A stretch of 64,000 nt of DNA from Pseudomonas brassicacearum subsp. neoaurantiaca (GCF_013608025.1 NZ_VDLV01000010.1:119537-183536); one strand, 5' to 3'. Shown: positions 55,965 through 63,052, counted from the stretch's first letter. The notes: a model not told the origin generated them from the sequence alone. Numbers and translations: made by a program.

Positions 55965-56443
55965 GTATTGTCTCAGATATAGATTTTGGTGAGTTGCATT
56001 TTGATGGGGTTTGGACAGGGCTATGTTGTGTAGCGATTTTTGGAAATCGCTATGAGGTGCCGCTTGTCGTTCAGACTTTTGATGGTGAACCAATCTCTGA
56101 AACTCAGCGGCTTGCGTTTCGGGAGTTTGATTCGAACAAAAACGCTGTTTCTTTGTTGGTAGAAGAAGCTGTTTTTAACTATTATCTTGGTAGGCTTGAA
56201 GATTACCGAGCATGCTTTGATGGTGATGAGGTTGACACCAAGGCGCCGAGAGTCCATGCAGTTGATGATATGCGGGATTTAGTTTCTTTGAAGTGTGTGA
56301 AAGTGATGTCCGCTTTTAATGCGGGAGCACGTGAAATTGGTTTTATTTTCGATGCGGTCTTTGACCCCCAGCTTGGTTTGGGAGTTCTGGTTACTAACGG
56401 TTCTGTTGAAGCCGTTGATACGCAGGATATTTTGCTGGGTTAG
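55961..56443 (+). CDS. cdiI: CDI immunity protein (DUF6985/DUF2004-like)
   Basis: A 160-residue protein whose ATG overlaps the cdiA stop (ATGA), the tight coupling of a cognate immunity gene. GGAGG lies 10 nt upstream. The C terminus FDPQLGLGVLVTNGSVEAVD followed by TQDILLG matches the end of the DUF6985/DUF2004 family, which is frequent among polymorphic-toxin immunity proteins. It is cytosolic (no signal peptide) and AT-richer than cdiA. Binding to the WHE nuclease domain is inferred from position. Confidence 0.85.
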   Translation: MSIVSDIDFGELHFDGVWTGLCCVAIFGNRYEVPLVVQTFDGEPISETQRLAFREFDSNKNAVSLLVEEAVFNYYLGRLEDYRACFDGDEVDTKAPRVHAVDDMRDLVSLKCVKVMSAFNAGAREIGFIFDAVFDPQLGLGVLVTNGSVEAVDTQDILLG

Positions 56444-56611
56444 TTGGTGTCTAAATAGCTTGAGTCCAACAACTTAAGGAAAGGGGGCAGGTTTTTTGCC
56501 CGGTTCTTAAAGTAAGTTGGTCCTATTTTTTAGTCCGGTTTTTTGCCGTTCTGCTGTCGTCGAAAGTATATCGGTGATCTGTGGTTATTAAAATTTTGCA
56601 GGGAAGTAATA

Positions 56612-57187
56612 ATGAAAAAAACCACCTTTTTAGTTCTAGCCATGGCCCTGGCAGGCTGTCACTCAAACGTCAGGGACTCCTCGCCAAGCCTGCTCAAGGA
56701 TGGCGTGCAGTTGCAACAACCCAAGGTCGTTGCTGACGCGGAACACGCCAAGATCATCATGAAGGCGACAGGATTCACCCACCCGGTGCAATTTTCCGTG
56801 CGGCGCAGTTCCGATGCGGACCAACGTGCCGAGGTCTTGGGAACCGTGGTCGATTCCGGTCGTGGCAAGGTATTCGGCTGGATTGCCAAAGTGAACGAGG
56901 TTGCCAACAGCGCCACCGTAAAACGCTTCCCCCAACTGGAGGTGCAGGCTGATCCCGGGCAGGCGATTGAAGTGATCGGTGAATCACGGGTCTACGACTC
57001 GAACTATTACCGCTATGCCGAAAAAATTGTTTATGCATGCGGCCCTATGAGTTCCACCTTCAAGCCCGAGAAGCAAAAGGTTTACCTGGTGGAGTTCGTG
57101 ATCATTGGGGCAGGTTGTGAGCAGCATGTTTACGATGTCACTCAACCTCAGGAGCGTATTCCTGTGGCGAGCGTCCAGGGGCTTTGA
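56612..57187 (+). CDS. Hypothetical lipoprotein
   Basis: A 191-residue protein of unknown function. MKKTTFLVLAMALAGCHSN is a lipoprotein signal with the lipobox Cys at residue 16. The mature part contains ATGFTHPVQFSVRRSSDADQ, GRGKVFGWIAKVNEV, a Cys-containing ACGPMSS and a C-terminal GAGCEQHVYDVTQPQ. AGGGA lies 7 nt upstream of the ATG. It sits between the CDI immunity gene and the IS-bearing palindrome; it is not the usual cytosolic immunity type, so it may be an unrelated passenger or a periplasmic factor of a lost module. Confidence 0.75.
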   Translation: MKKTTFLVLAMALAGCHSNVRDSSPSLLKDGVQLQQPKVVADAEHAKIIMKATGFTHPVQFSVRRSSDADQRAEVLGTVVDSGRGKVFGWIAKVNEVANSATVKRFPQLEVQADPGQAIEVIGESRVYDSNYYRYAEKIVYACGPMSSTFKPEKQKVYLVEFVIIGAGCEQHVYDVTQPQERIPVASVQGL

Positions 57188-57231
57188 GTCGGACTTAAAA
57201 AGCAGAAGGTCCGAAAGCGAAGAGTGGAAAA

Positions 57232-57297
57232 GGGGACAGATTTATTTAAAAGGCGAGAGTGGATGTCATCGCTCTGACGGTTAAATAAATCTGTCCC
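57232..57297. repeat. Palindromic element copy 1 (interrupted by IS4 element)
   Basis: Perfect 17-bp arms GGGACAGATTTATTTAA (57233-57249) and TTAAATAAATCTGTCCC (57281-57297) around a 31-nt centre. The IS4-type element begins at the next base. The end of the palindrome continues on the far side of the IS as AAATCTGTCCCC TTTTTT (58811 on), so the IS split this copy. Confidence 0.85.
57287..57297. repeat. 11-bp target-site duplication, left copy
   Basis: AAATCTGTCCC immediately left of the IS4-type element; the same 11 bases occur at 58811-58821 immediately right of it. IS4-family elements typically duplicate 10-12 bp. Confidence 0.9.
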
Positions 57298-58810
57298 GAA
57301 TGGCACTTACTTAACAGCTAACTAGCTGATACGCCTGCAAAAAATGAAAAAAGGCTGGCCTTGGTCTACGGTGATAGTTGCGAACACACACCGATCAAGC
57401 AAGGACACAGCCCGAGTGAATCGTAGACGCCAAATCGTCCGACATCAACAGCACCGTATGCGCCAGCACGCCACGAACAGCAATGCTCATGCTTTCTTCA
57501 AACTGCTCAACGACCCAGAGCTATTGCGGGGTGTCGAGTCGTCAATACCCAAACATCGCCAGCGGCTATTCCCCCCGACCGAAACACTGTCCCTGTTTTT
57601 GTCCCAGGCGATGAGCGCCGATCGCTCCTGTCAGAATGCCGTGAATGATTTTTCTGTCAGGCGCTCTTGCGAGGGGTTGAAGCCCAACAGCATTCATACC
57701 GGTGCTTACTGCAAAGCAAGAGCGCGGCTGCCGGTGGAGATGGTTTCAACCTTGTTGCGCTCCACGGGGTCATCGATGAGCAACCGGGCTCCGTCATCGT
57801 GGCGTTGGAGGGGGCGACCTGTGCGCCTCGTGGATGGCACTACAGTTACCCTGCCGGATACGCCGGCCAACCAAGAGGCCTATCCGCAATCTCGTGGGCA
57901 GAAAGCCGGACTGGGCTTTCCCATCTGCCGGGTGGTGGGAATTGTTTGCCTCGCCAGCGGTGCTGTTTTGGATGCCTCGTTGGGACGTTTCCGCGGTAAA
58001 GGAGGTGATGAGCAGACGCTGCTCAGAACCATGCTCGATACCTTGGAACGAGGTGACATTGTGCTGGGCGATGCCTACTACGCAACCTACTTTTTGTTGT
58101 GTGAATTGCAACATCGAGGCGTGGACGGGGTGTTCGAACAATATGGCGCTCGACGGCGTAGCACGGACTTTCAGTTGGGAAAGCCCTTGGGGTCGGAAGA
58201 TCATTTGGTTGAGTTGAAAAAGCCCAAGGCAAAGCCGTCCTGGATGAGTCAGGCCTATTACGACGAGGCACCTGAAACGCTGACAGTACGTGAGTTGAAG
58301 GCCGGTGGAAAAATCCTGGTCACCACTCTGAATTGTCCACAGCAGGTGCCAAAAGCTGCTCTTAAATCACTGTTTAAAGATCGATGGCACGTGGAGCTGG
58401 ATCTGCGCAACCTCAAGACTACGCTGGGGCTTGAAGCTCTGAGCTGCAAGACACCGAGCATGGCCGTCAAAGAGTTGTGGATCTACTTGTTGGCCCACAA
58501 CCTGATACGGATGCTCATGGCGCAATCAGCTCTGTTGGCCGACTGTCTGCCTCGCCAACTGAGCTTCAAGCATAGCCTTCAGCTGTGCCTAGCGTTGAGG
58601 CAGTACGGGGCTCAGGAGCAAGAGGATCGGCTGCTGAATCTGCTTGCGCTGATTGCCCAGAAACGGGTCGGAAAGCGTCCTGGCAGGATTGAGCCGCGCG
58701 CAATAAAACGAAGACCCAAGCCTTACCCCATGCTGATGAAAACACGTCGATCAGCAAGGGCTGAGGTCAGGAAGAATGGACACCCGAAGAAGGTTAAGTA
58801 AGTGCCATTC
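57298..58810 (+). mobile_element. IS4-family insertion sequence, complete
   Basis: About 1.5 kb flanked by perfect 18-bp inverted repeats GAATGGCACTTACTTAAC (57298-57315) and GTTAAGTAAGTGCCATTC (58793-58810), with the 11-bp direct duplication AAATCTGTCCC on both sides. It carries one transposase gene whose stop codon lies inside the right inverted repeat. The perfect ends and duplication suggest a recent insertion. The target is the arm of a palindromic repeat. Confidence 0.93.
57344..58801 (+). CDS. IS4 family transposase
   Basis: A DDE transposase of 485 residues. Catalytic positions are visible as LVDGTT (Asp about 164), VLGDAYYATY (Asp about 243) and the IS4 block DRWHVELDLRNLKT (Glu about 351). 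The start is uncertain: MKKGWPW at 57344 or a GTG at 57416. The C-terminal residues are encoded by the right inverted repeat. Full-length with no frameshift, so probably active. Confidence 0.9.
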   Translation: MKKGWPWSTVIVANTHRSSKDTARVNRRRQIVRHQQHRMRQHATNSNAHAFFKLLNDPELLRGVESSIPKHRQRLFPPTETLSLFLSQAMSADRSCQNAVNDFSVRRSCEGLKPNSIHTGAYCKARARLPVEMVSTLLRSTGSSMSNRAPSSWRWRGRPVRLVDGTTVTLPDTPANQEAYPQSRGQKAGLGFPICRVVGIVCLASGAVLDASLGRFRGKGGDEQTLLRTMLDTLERGDIVLGDAYYATYFLLCELQHRGVDGVFEQYGARRRSTDFQLGKPLGSEDHLVELKKPKAKPSWMSQAYYDEAPETLTVRELKAGGKILVTTLNCPQQVPKAALKSLFKDRWHVELDLRNLKTTLGLEALSCKTPSMAVKELWIYLLAHNLIRMLMAQSALLADCLPRQLSFKHSLQLCLALRQYGAQEQEDRLLNLLALIAQKRVGKRPGRIEPRAIKRRPKPYPMLMKTRRSARAEVRKNGHPKKVK

Positions 58811-58821
58811 AAATCTGTCCC
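58811..58821. repeat. 11-bp target-site duplication, right copy
   Basis: AAATCTGTCCC directly after the right inverted repeat of the IS4-type element, matching 57287-57297. Confidence 0.9.
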
Positions 58822-59126
58822 CTTTTTTCAAAGCCACTGGTAGTGGGCTTGAGTACGCCTGGAAAAAGCATGGTGGTGCTTGGGGCGAAAATAAATCTGC
58901 TTTTACGATTTCCAAGGATGAACTGAAGGTCGTTCTGCAAACGCCACAGGTTGTCAAAACACCTGCCTACCAATCACCTACGTCTGGTAATTTTATCCGA
59001 ACGGTTGATATGGGAAGACCTATAGGTATCGATGCCAAGGCCGGGGGGCAGCCTACTAATTTCATAACGGTGATTACTGACTCAAAAGGTAATTTGGTGA
59101 ATACGTTTCCTGGGAAGACTTTCTAA
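58812..59126 (+). pseudogene. Orphan CdiA toxin C-terminal fragment (module 2)
   Basis: A frame of about 105 codons that begins in the flank of the IS and has no start codon or ribosome site of its own (an ATG at 58776 inside the IS end is in frame). The core GSGLEYAWKKHGGAWGENKS, FTISKDELKVVLQTPQVVKT, GNFIRTVDMGRPIG and ITVITDSKGNLVNTFPGKTF looks like the last part of a polymorphic-toxin RNase domain, possibly of the barnase/EndoU/RelE-like fold (inference). It is followed 3 nt later by an immunity-size gene. It is a detached CT module of a CdiA, as in orphan cdiA-CT/cdiI cassettes. Confidence 0.75.
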
Positions 59127-59129
59127 ATT

Positions 59130-59450
59130 ATGTATTGCTTAATTGTGTGGGACAAAGAGCTAGCAGCTACGGGGCAGGATGGCTGTCTTGATAAGGTTGA
59201 GATTCCAAAAAATTTAGCGCATTTTTTCTTTCAGCTAGATGCCGAGGAGTTTCCAGCTCTTTCTAGTCTGAGTTTTGATGATTATGATATGTTTTCTACT
59301 TCGCAAATGGATTCGCTTATATCCGAATTGGTTGCTGCTGCTCATATAGAGCCGCGGCTTTTAAGTTCAATTGAAATAATGGTGGAAAAGATTTTGGAGG
59401 CAAAGTCTTTAAGGAAAAGTGTTTTGTTTGATCCGTTCAGAATAAGTTAA
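59130..59450 (+). CDS. Putative orphan CDI immunity protein (module 2)
   Basis: A 106-residue acidic protein with no recognised family. MYCLIVWDKELAATGQDG, AHFFFQLDAEEFPALSSLSF and a helical C terminus are seen. It starts 3 nt after the stop of the orphan toxin fragment, is low in GC like its neighbour, and has no signal peptide, all typical of an immunity gene. It may still protect against incoming toxin of kin (inference). Confidence 0.7.
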   Translation: MYCLIVWDKELAATGQDGCLDKVEIPKNLAHFFFQLDAEEFPALSSLSFDDYDMFSTSQMDSLISELVAAAHIEPRLLSSIEIMVEKILEAKSLRKSVLFDPFRIS

Positions 59451-59454
59451 AGGG

Positions 59455-59518
59455 AAAAGGGGGCAGATTTGAATGGCACTTACTTAACCTTCTTCGGGTG
59501 ACCATTCTTCCTGACCTC
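59455..59518. mobile_element. Remnant of the IS4-type element end, inverted, at a palindrome arm
   Basis: GAATGGCACTTACTTAAC at 59471-59488, continuing through CTTCTTCGGGTG to CCTGACCTC at 59518, is the reverse complement of the right end of the intact IS over 48 bp with a single mismatch (59501). It is preceded by AAAAGGGGGCAGATTT, the arm of the palindrome and equivalent to the target of the intact IS. The rest of this IS copy is missing. Confidence 0.88.
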
Positions 59519-59676
59519 CTAGGGACCCTAATGCTCCTAAAATTGTCGATCCGGGCAAAGGCGAACCGAGTATCTCACTAGAATTACCTAAGGTATGGGA
59601 TCGACTGATTGAGCAAAGTTCTTCGAGAGCGCGGGTATTAACAGGTAAGGAGTTTGTTGATGAGTTTGGTAAATGA
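59515..59676 (+). pseudogene. Orphan CdiA toxin C-terminal tail (module 3)
   Basis: An open frame of about 53 codons without a start codon, beginning exactly where the IS remnant ends. It encodes RDPNAPKIVDPGKGEPSISL, ELPKVWDRLIEQSSSRARVL and ends TGKEFVDEFGK. The composition and the coupling to the next gene mark it as the last residues of a toxin whose body was deleted, probably with the IS. Its stop overlaps the start region of the next immunity gene. Confidence 0.65.
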
Positions 59677-60268
59677 TTTTGACAGCCTGCTTGAAAATAT
59701 TTTCGAAGGAAGGAAGGACTTGGCTTTGTTTGTCGTTGGGAGTAGGTGCTACTACCTTGCAGATGATAAAGAAAATTTTTGTATTGATGTAAGGCCTGAG
59801 TATCGAGGGTATGTTGAACGCGGTGCTATGGATGGTGAACTTTATGATGCTGCCATTTCTGCGTTTAGAGGTGGTGTCCCGATCCTAGATGTTAATACAT
59901 TTCAACGTTACCTAGATAATAATGGAGTTAATGTTTGCTCTTCTGAATGGATGGGTGAGTTTTTTAAGTACGGCCACTCCGCTGTCTACTTTGTTGAGCT
60001 CTATAGGCATATAGAAGATGTTTTGTCTGGTCGCGCAGAAGCTCGTCTGGATGAATGGGGTAAGTTAAGGGTGAGGCTGCCGCGATTCTATATAAATCTT
60101 GATAGTAAGATATTTCAACATGTTGATTGGGATAGGTCGCATGAGTCTTATGTTCCTTCAGATTGGAATGCAAAAGCGTCTAGTGAGTTTGGAGGTTTGA
60201 TTCCAGATGAGGATAAATATTGGATAGTGGATGGAATGGATTTTTGGAGTTTACAATCTCAGGGGTAA
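59660..60268 (+). CDS. Putative orphan CDI immunity protein (module 3)
   Basis: A 202-residue protein of unknown family: SLVNDFDSLLENIFEGRKDL, ENFCIDVRPEYRGYVERG, YGHSAVYFVELYRHIEDVLS. The ATG at 59660 has AAGGAG 7 nt upstream and lies inside the end of the toxin tail, so it was coupled to it. It is low in GC and has no signal peptide. It is intact although its toxin is almost gone. Confidence 0.7.
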   Translation: MSLVNDFDSLLENIFEGRKDLALFVVGSRCYYLADDKENFCIDVRPEYRGYVERGAMDGELYDAAISAFRGGVPILDVNTFQRYLDNNGVNVCSSEWMGEFFKYGHSAVYFVELYRHIEDVLSGRAEARLDEWGKLRVRLPRFYINLDSKIFQHVDWDRSHESYVPSDWNAKASSEFGGLIPDEDKYWIVDGMDFWSLQSQG

Positions 60269-60299
60269 TTCTAAGATGTGAAAATGAGGAGTAGGGGAA

Positions 60300-60363
60300 G
60301 GGGCAGATTTATTTAAAGGAAAGGTGATAGTCATCGCTCTGTTGGTTAAATAAATCTGTCCCC
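60300..60363. repeat. Palindromic element copy 2
   Basis: Left arm GGGGCAGATTTATTTAAA (60300-60317), right arm TTAAATAAATCTGTCCCC (60346-60363), centre of 28 nt sharing GTCATCGCTCTG with copy 1. It abuts the next orphan toxin tail, which begins within 20 nt. Confidence 0.85.
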
Positions 60364-60382
60364 TTTCTTGCAAAATTTTTCA

Positions 60383-60559
60383 ATGTCTAACCAGCTGCGG
60401 GTACAGGTTAAAGTTGCAAGCGATACGGGGCAGCCTTTAAATCTTGTAGTGAGTCCTAGAACAAGCAATGTCTTCGCGGAGCTCATGCGACGGGTGAGAA
60501 GCACCGGCGGAGATGTTTTTAGATATGATCCCGCTACGGGCGATTTGACGAGGTTCTAG
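60383..60559 (+). pseudogene. Orphan CdiA toxin C-terminal tail (module 4)
   Basis: A short frame (58 codons from the ATG at 60383; it is open from about 60368) encoding SNQLRVQVKVASDTGQPLN, LVVSPRTSNVFAELMRRVRS and TGGDVFRYDPATGDLTRF. It looks like the C-terminal end of a polymorphic toxin, and a gene with Imm52-like sequence follows 6 nt later. There is no N-terminal part and no ribosome site. Confidence 0.65.
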
Positions 60560-60565
60560 TAATAG

Positions 60566-61301
60566 ATGAAGCCATATATACAGATTGCGATTAGAACAAG
60601 GGCTGAGACGGTTGGATGGGATGTGGGTGAGAAATTTATTGATTCACTGAGCCTGGGTGGAGGGCTTGCTTGCTCCAGAGCAAGTATCGCATAACGCTGA
60701 TGAGTTCACAGAGCCCTTCATGGGGAAGGCTGCGAGTGAGAGTGTCTGGGCATCGAAGGCATCGATAAGAGTCAATGGAACGTTGTCAGAGTTCTACCAA
60801 GATTTCGCTTGGCGAAGAAAGAGAACAATAAAGCACTCTGGCAGTGTTGTGCATACGGCGCGGAATGCTAGAGGGCAGCTTGTACCAGGCGCGATCAGCT
60901 TCCGTTCGGCATGTAGCGACAAGGTTGATTGGTGCTCGCTCTTCAATGCGTGGTGCGAGGTCTTTCCGCCTCAGCTTGGGATGCTTCACCATTTTAGTGA
61001 TCCTGAACTTGGCTCTAATGAAAAAAATAATAGCTTTCAGATCGGGTCATTTAACTCGGCGTTGAAGCCAGATGTTCCAAACATTGGTTGGGCGATGTTC
61101 TTCGGAGATGAGTTTGCTGGGGACGTGGATGCTGAGCGAATCGTAGCGTCAGGTTTTCCACTTGAAAAGTTAAGTAATGGGTATTTGCTGAGGGTTACTA
61201 ATGAACTTCAGGATGTGGTAAGTGATTTCCCCTTGTTTTCGAAGCGTCGCGCTGAGCTTAAGAAACTATTCAAGGACGATTTTTTCTTAATCAAAGATTA
61301 G
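60566..61301 (+). pseudogene. Immunity protein 52-like gene, frameshifted (module 4)
   Basis: The ATG at 60566 starts MKPYIQIAIRTRAETVGWDV, which reads to a stop after codon ~43. The continuation GLLAPEQVSHNADEFTEPFM, WASKASIRVNGTLSEFYQDF, AWRRKRTIKHSGSVVHT lies one frame away from about 60657 to 61301. Removing one G in the run GGAGGG near 60660 joins LGGGLLAPE and restores one reading frame of about 244 codons. The joined product resembles the Imm52 family by my recollection of its pattern. It is a single-base frameshift, either a real lesion or a sequencing error. Confidence 0.75.
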
Positions 61302-61583
61302 ACTTCGGTTTCTCCATTCTCATGTTGGATAAACACGTTAAAGGTCTGGTTGATTGACGTGCAAATAATTAAGCGGCGAAAGATTTGAATAGGGCTTGAA
61401 GACAAAAGGGGACGGATTTATTTAAGGCGCGGAGAGCAGATGTCCATGCTTTAGTGTTAAATAAAACTGCCCCCTTCCTTTCTTTGTTTGAATCAGGCGG
61501 CTAAGAATTTAAATCATGGTTGAAACGGTCCGTAATGGGGACGGGAAAAGACCACGTTATCTGTCCACTTTTTTACTCACCTA
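61302..61583. other. 282-nt intergenic region with palindromic element
   Basis: Low-GC stretch between the frameshifted Imm52-like gene and the convergent fic gene. It contains palindromic element copy 3 (listed) and, near 61542-61575, a weak GGGGACGG ... CTGTCCAC pair that could be a decayed further copy. No gene seen. Confidence 0.7.
61408..61474. repeat. Palindromic element copy 3, diverged
   Basis: Left arm GGGGACGGATTTATTTAA (61408-61425), right arm TTAAATAAAACTGCCCCC (61457-61474); three mismatches between arms. It marks the right edge of the orphan toxin/immunity array. Confidence 0.8.
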
Positions 61584-62945
61584 TCAGTGGCCATGGCGCG
61601 ACTTCCAGGACATGAACTCTGATGGTCGTAACCCATAGCGTGCGAGAACCCCTTCGTGCAGCCGACGGAGTTCCTCGACGATCAGTGCTTGCACTTCCGG
61701 CTGTTCTCTTTCTGAAACATATTCCGCTACCGAGCGTTGGATACATGACAACGGGTCAAGTTCTGGGTGAGTGATGATTTCCCGAATGGTCTTCTTGATG
61801 ACGTCTCGCCATGCCAGGCGTAAAGGGTCCGGTTCCGCAAGGTCTTGCTTGATTGCCAGATATTCCTGTGTCGAGCGTTCGTAGGCCCAGATATACAGGT
61901 CGCGAAGCAGCTCTACACGGGTCATTTCGTACACACCCAATGTGGCTCGGCTGTAGGCCTGCTCCGGTACATCCAGAAAGGTCAGCGGGCAAAGGTTGGC
62001 ACGGAACAAGGGGAGATTCGCTGCCAGTCGGGAGGTGCGTTTATTGATGTCGGCAAAGGGCTGCAAATAGGGCAGGTGCACCATCATGAAGAAAGACTGC
62101 TCGAACGGATCAGCGATCTGATTGGCTTTGCCAAGCAGGACATCCAGTGCATCTTCAATTTGCTGTGGCGTTGAGAGCGGGCGATAGGTGCTTTTCCCGA
62201 TGTCGACGGCGTGCTGGCGAATTCGGCCCTCGTCTGCTGGGTTGGGCAGCAGGTTTTCGGCCAGGGCGCTATGCAGGTTCATCAATGTGTAACGGTTGAA
62301 CTCGGCACTCTCGATGTTCTCGACCAAAAGCTCGATAGCTGTCTTATGGTTCAAGATCATCTGCGTTTCTAGAGCGGCCTTGCCCTGTGCTGCCTTACCT
62401 TGCTCAATGAGTTGCCGCGTGTCGAGTCGTGAGTAGGTGTTTCCTTCCAGATGGCTTGATGCCCACGACAGATCAATCAACAAGCGATTCAGGACCGCCC
62501 GGCTGTAAGTGCCTGCTGGCTCCGTCGCATCTGCGGTTTTGCCCATCCTGTGCAATTGGCGCCGCAACGACTCAGGTAAGTACCCTGTCTCGTTAGGACG
62601 ATAGGCGTCCAGAAAGTCACGTTGGTAGCCCACCGGCTTGCGCGCTTCTGTGGGCTGGTTGATATAGGCGAGTATGTCCCGGCTGTCTGCAGATAATGGA
62701 ATGAAGGCAGGGAAGGCATCGGTGTCAGTATTCAGCGCGTGGGTTTCGGCCTGGTGTTCTATTGCGAAATAACGCCGTGCCCTGCCTTCTCCCTGTGCAG
62801 TGATTTGGCTGCTTTCGACCAGGTTTGCAAGGATGCGCTGCGCCGTTCGCCGGGCGATTTCCGGGTGCTTGGTCAAAAGCTCTGAGAGGCTCGCCCCGCT
62901 CCTGGCTGCCTGGATACTGTTCAGTATGTCGGTGGTCGAAGGCAT
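61584..62945 (-). CDS. Fic family protein with N-terminal winged helix, non-canonical active site
   Basis: A 453-residue Fic/Doc-superfamily protein (usual activity: transfer of AMP or another nucleotide to target hydroxyls). Residues 1-60 form a winged helix (ILNSIQAARSGASLSELLTK, RRTAQRILANLVESSQI). The inhibitory-helix motif S-x3-E-G-N is present as SSHLEGN (163-169). The Fic motif is Q295-PFADINKRTSR, so the catalytic His of HPFxxGNGR is replaced by Gln, and the Gly is also changed. The C terminus has SRATLGVYEMTRVELLRDLY. The promoter contains matching inverted repeats, which suggests autoregulation. It ends 282 nt from the Imm52-like gene. Confidence 0.88.
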   Translation of the reverse strand: MPSTTDILNSIQAARSGASLSELLTKHPEIARRTAQRILANLVESSQITAQGEGRARRYFAIEHQAETHALNTDTDAFPAFIPLSADSRDILAYINQPTEARKPVGYQRDFLDAYRPNETGYLPESLRRQLHRMGKTADATEPAGTYSRAVLNRLLIDLSWASSHLEGNTYSRLDTRQLIEQGKAAQGKAALETQMILNHKTAIELLVENIESAEFNRYTLMNLHSALAENLLPNPADEGRIRQHAVDIGKSTYRPLSTPQQIEDALDVLLGKANQIADPFEQSFFMMVHLPYLQPFADINKRTSRLAANLPLFRANLCPLTFLDVPEQAYSRATLGVYEMTRVELLRDLYIWAYERSTQEYLAIKQDLAEPDPLRLAWRDVIKKTIREIITHPELDPLSCIQRSVAEYVSEREQPEVQALIVEELRRLHEGVLARYGLRPSEFMSWKSRHGH

Positions 62946-62973
62946 GGTTATGTTGGCGCTGTTAGAGAAGATT

Positions 62974-63009
62974 TGGCGCGATTATGGCGCAGTTCTCAGA
63001 ATCGCGCCA
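62974..63009. promoter_or_regulatory. Inverted repeat A in the fic promoter
   Basis: TGGCGCGATT (62974-62983) and AATCGCGCCA (63000-63009) with a 16-nt spacer that itself contains TGGCGCAGTTC (62985-62995), the half-site of the perfect palindrome at 63026. It lies 29-64 nt upstream of the fic ATG. Confidence 0.7.
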
Positions 63010-63025
63010 TTTTGGATTGAAAATG

Positions 63026-63052
63026 TGGCGCAGTTCTTGACGAACTGCGCCA
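63026..63052. promoter_or_regulatory. Perfect inverted repeat B in the fic promoter
   Basis: TGGCGCAGTTC - TTGAC - GAACTGCGCCA, 11-bp perfect arms. Together with repeat A this gives several TGGCGC half-sites within 80 bp, the pattern of a dimeric winged-helix regulator. The Fic protein's own N-terminal domain is the obvious candidate. Confidence 0.75.

Noticed and set aside
57232..61474. Integron-like cassette array with attC sites
   Set aside because: Cassette-sized modules with palindromes between them suggested attC, but the palindromes lack recognisable attC core sites and no integron integrase gene is in the window.
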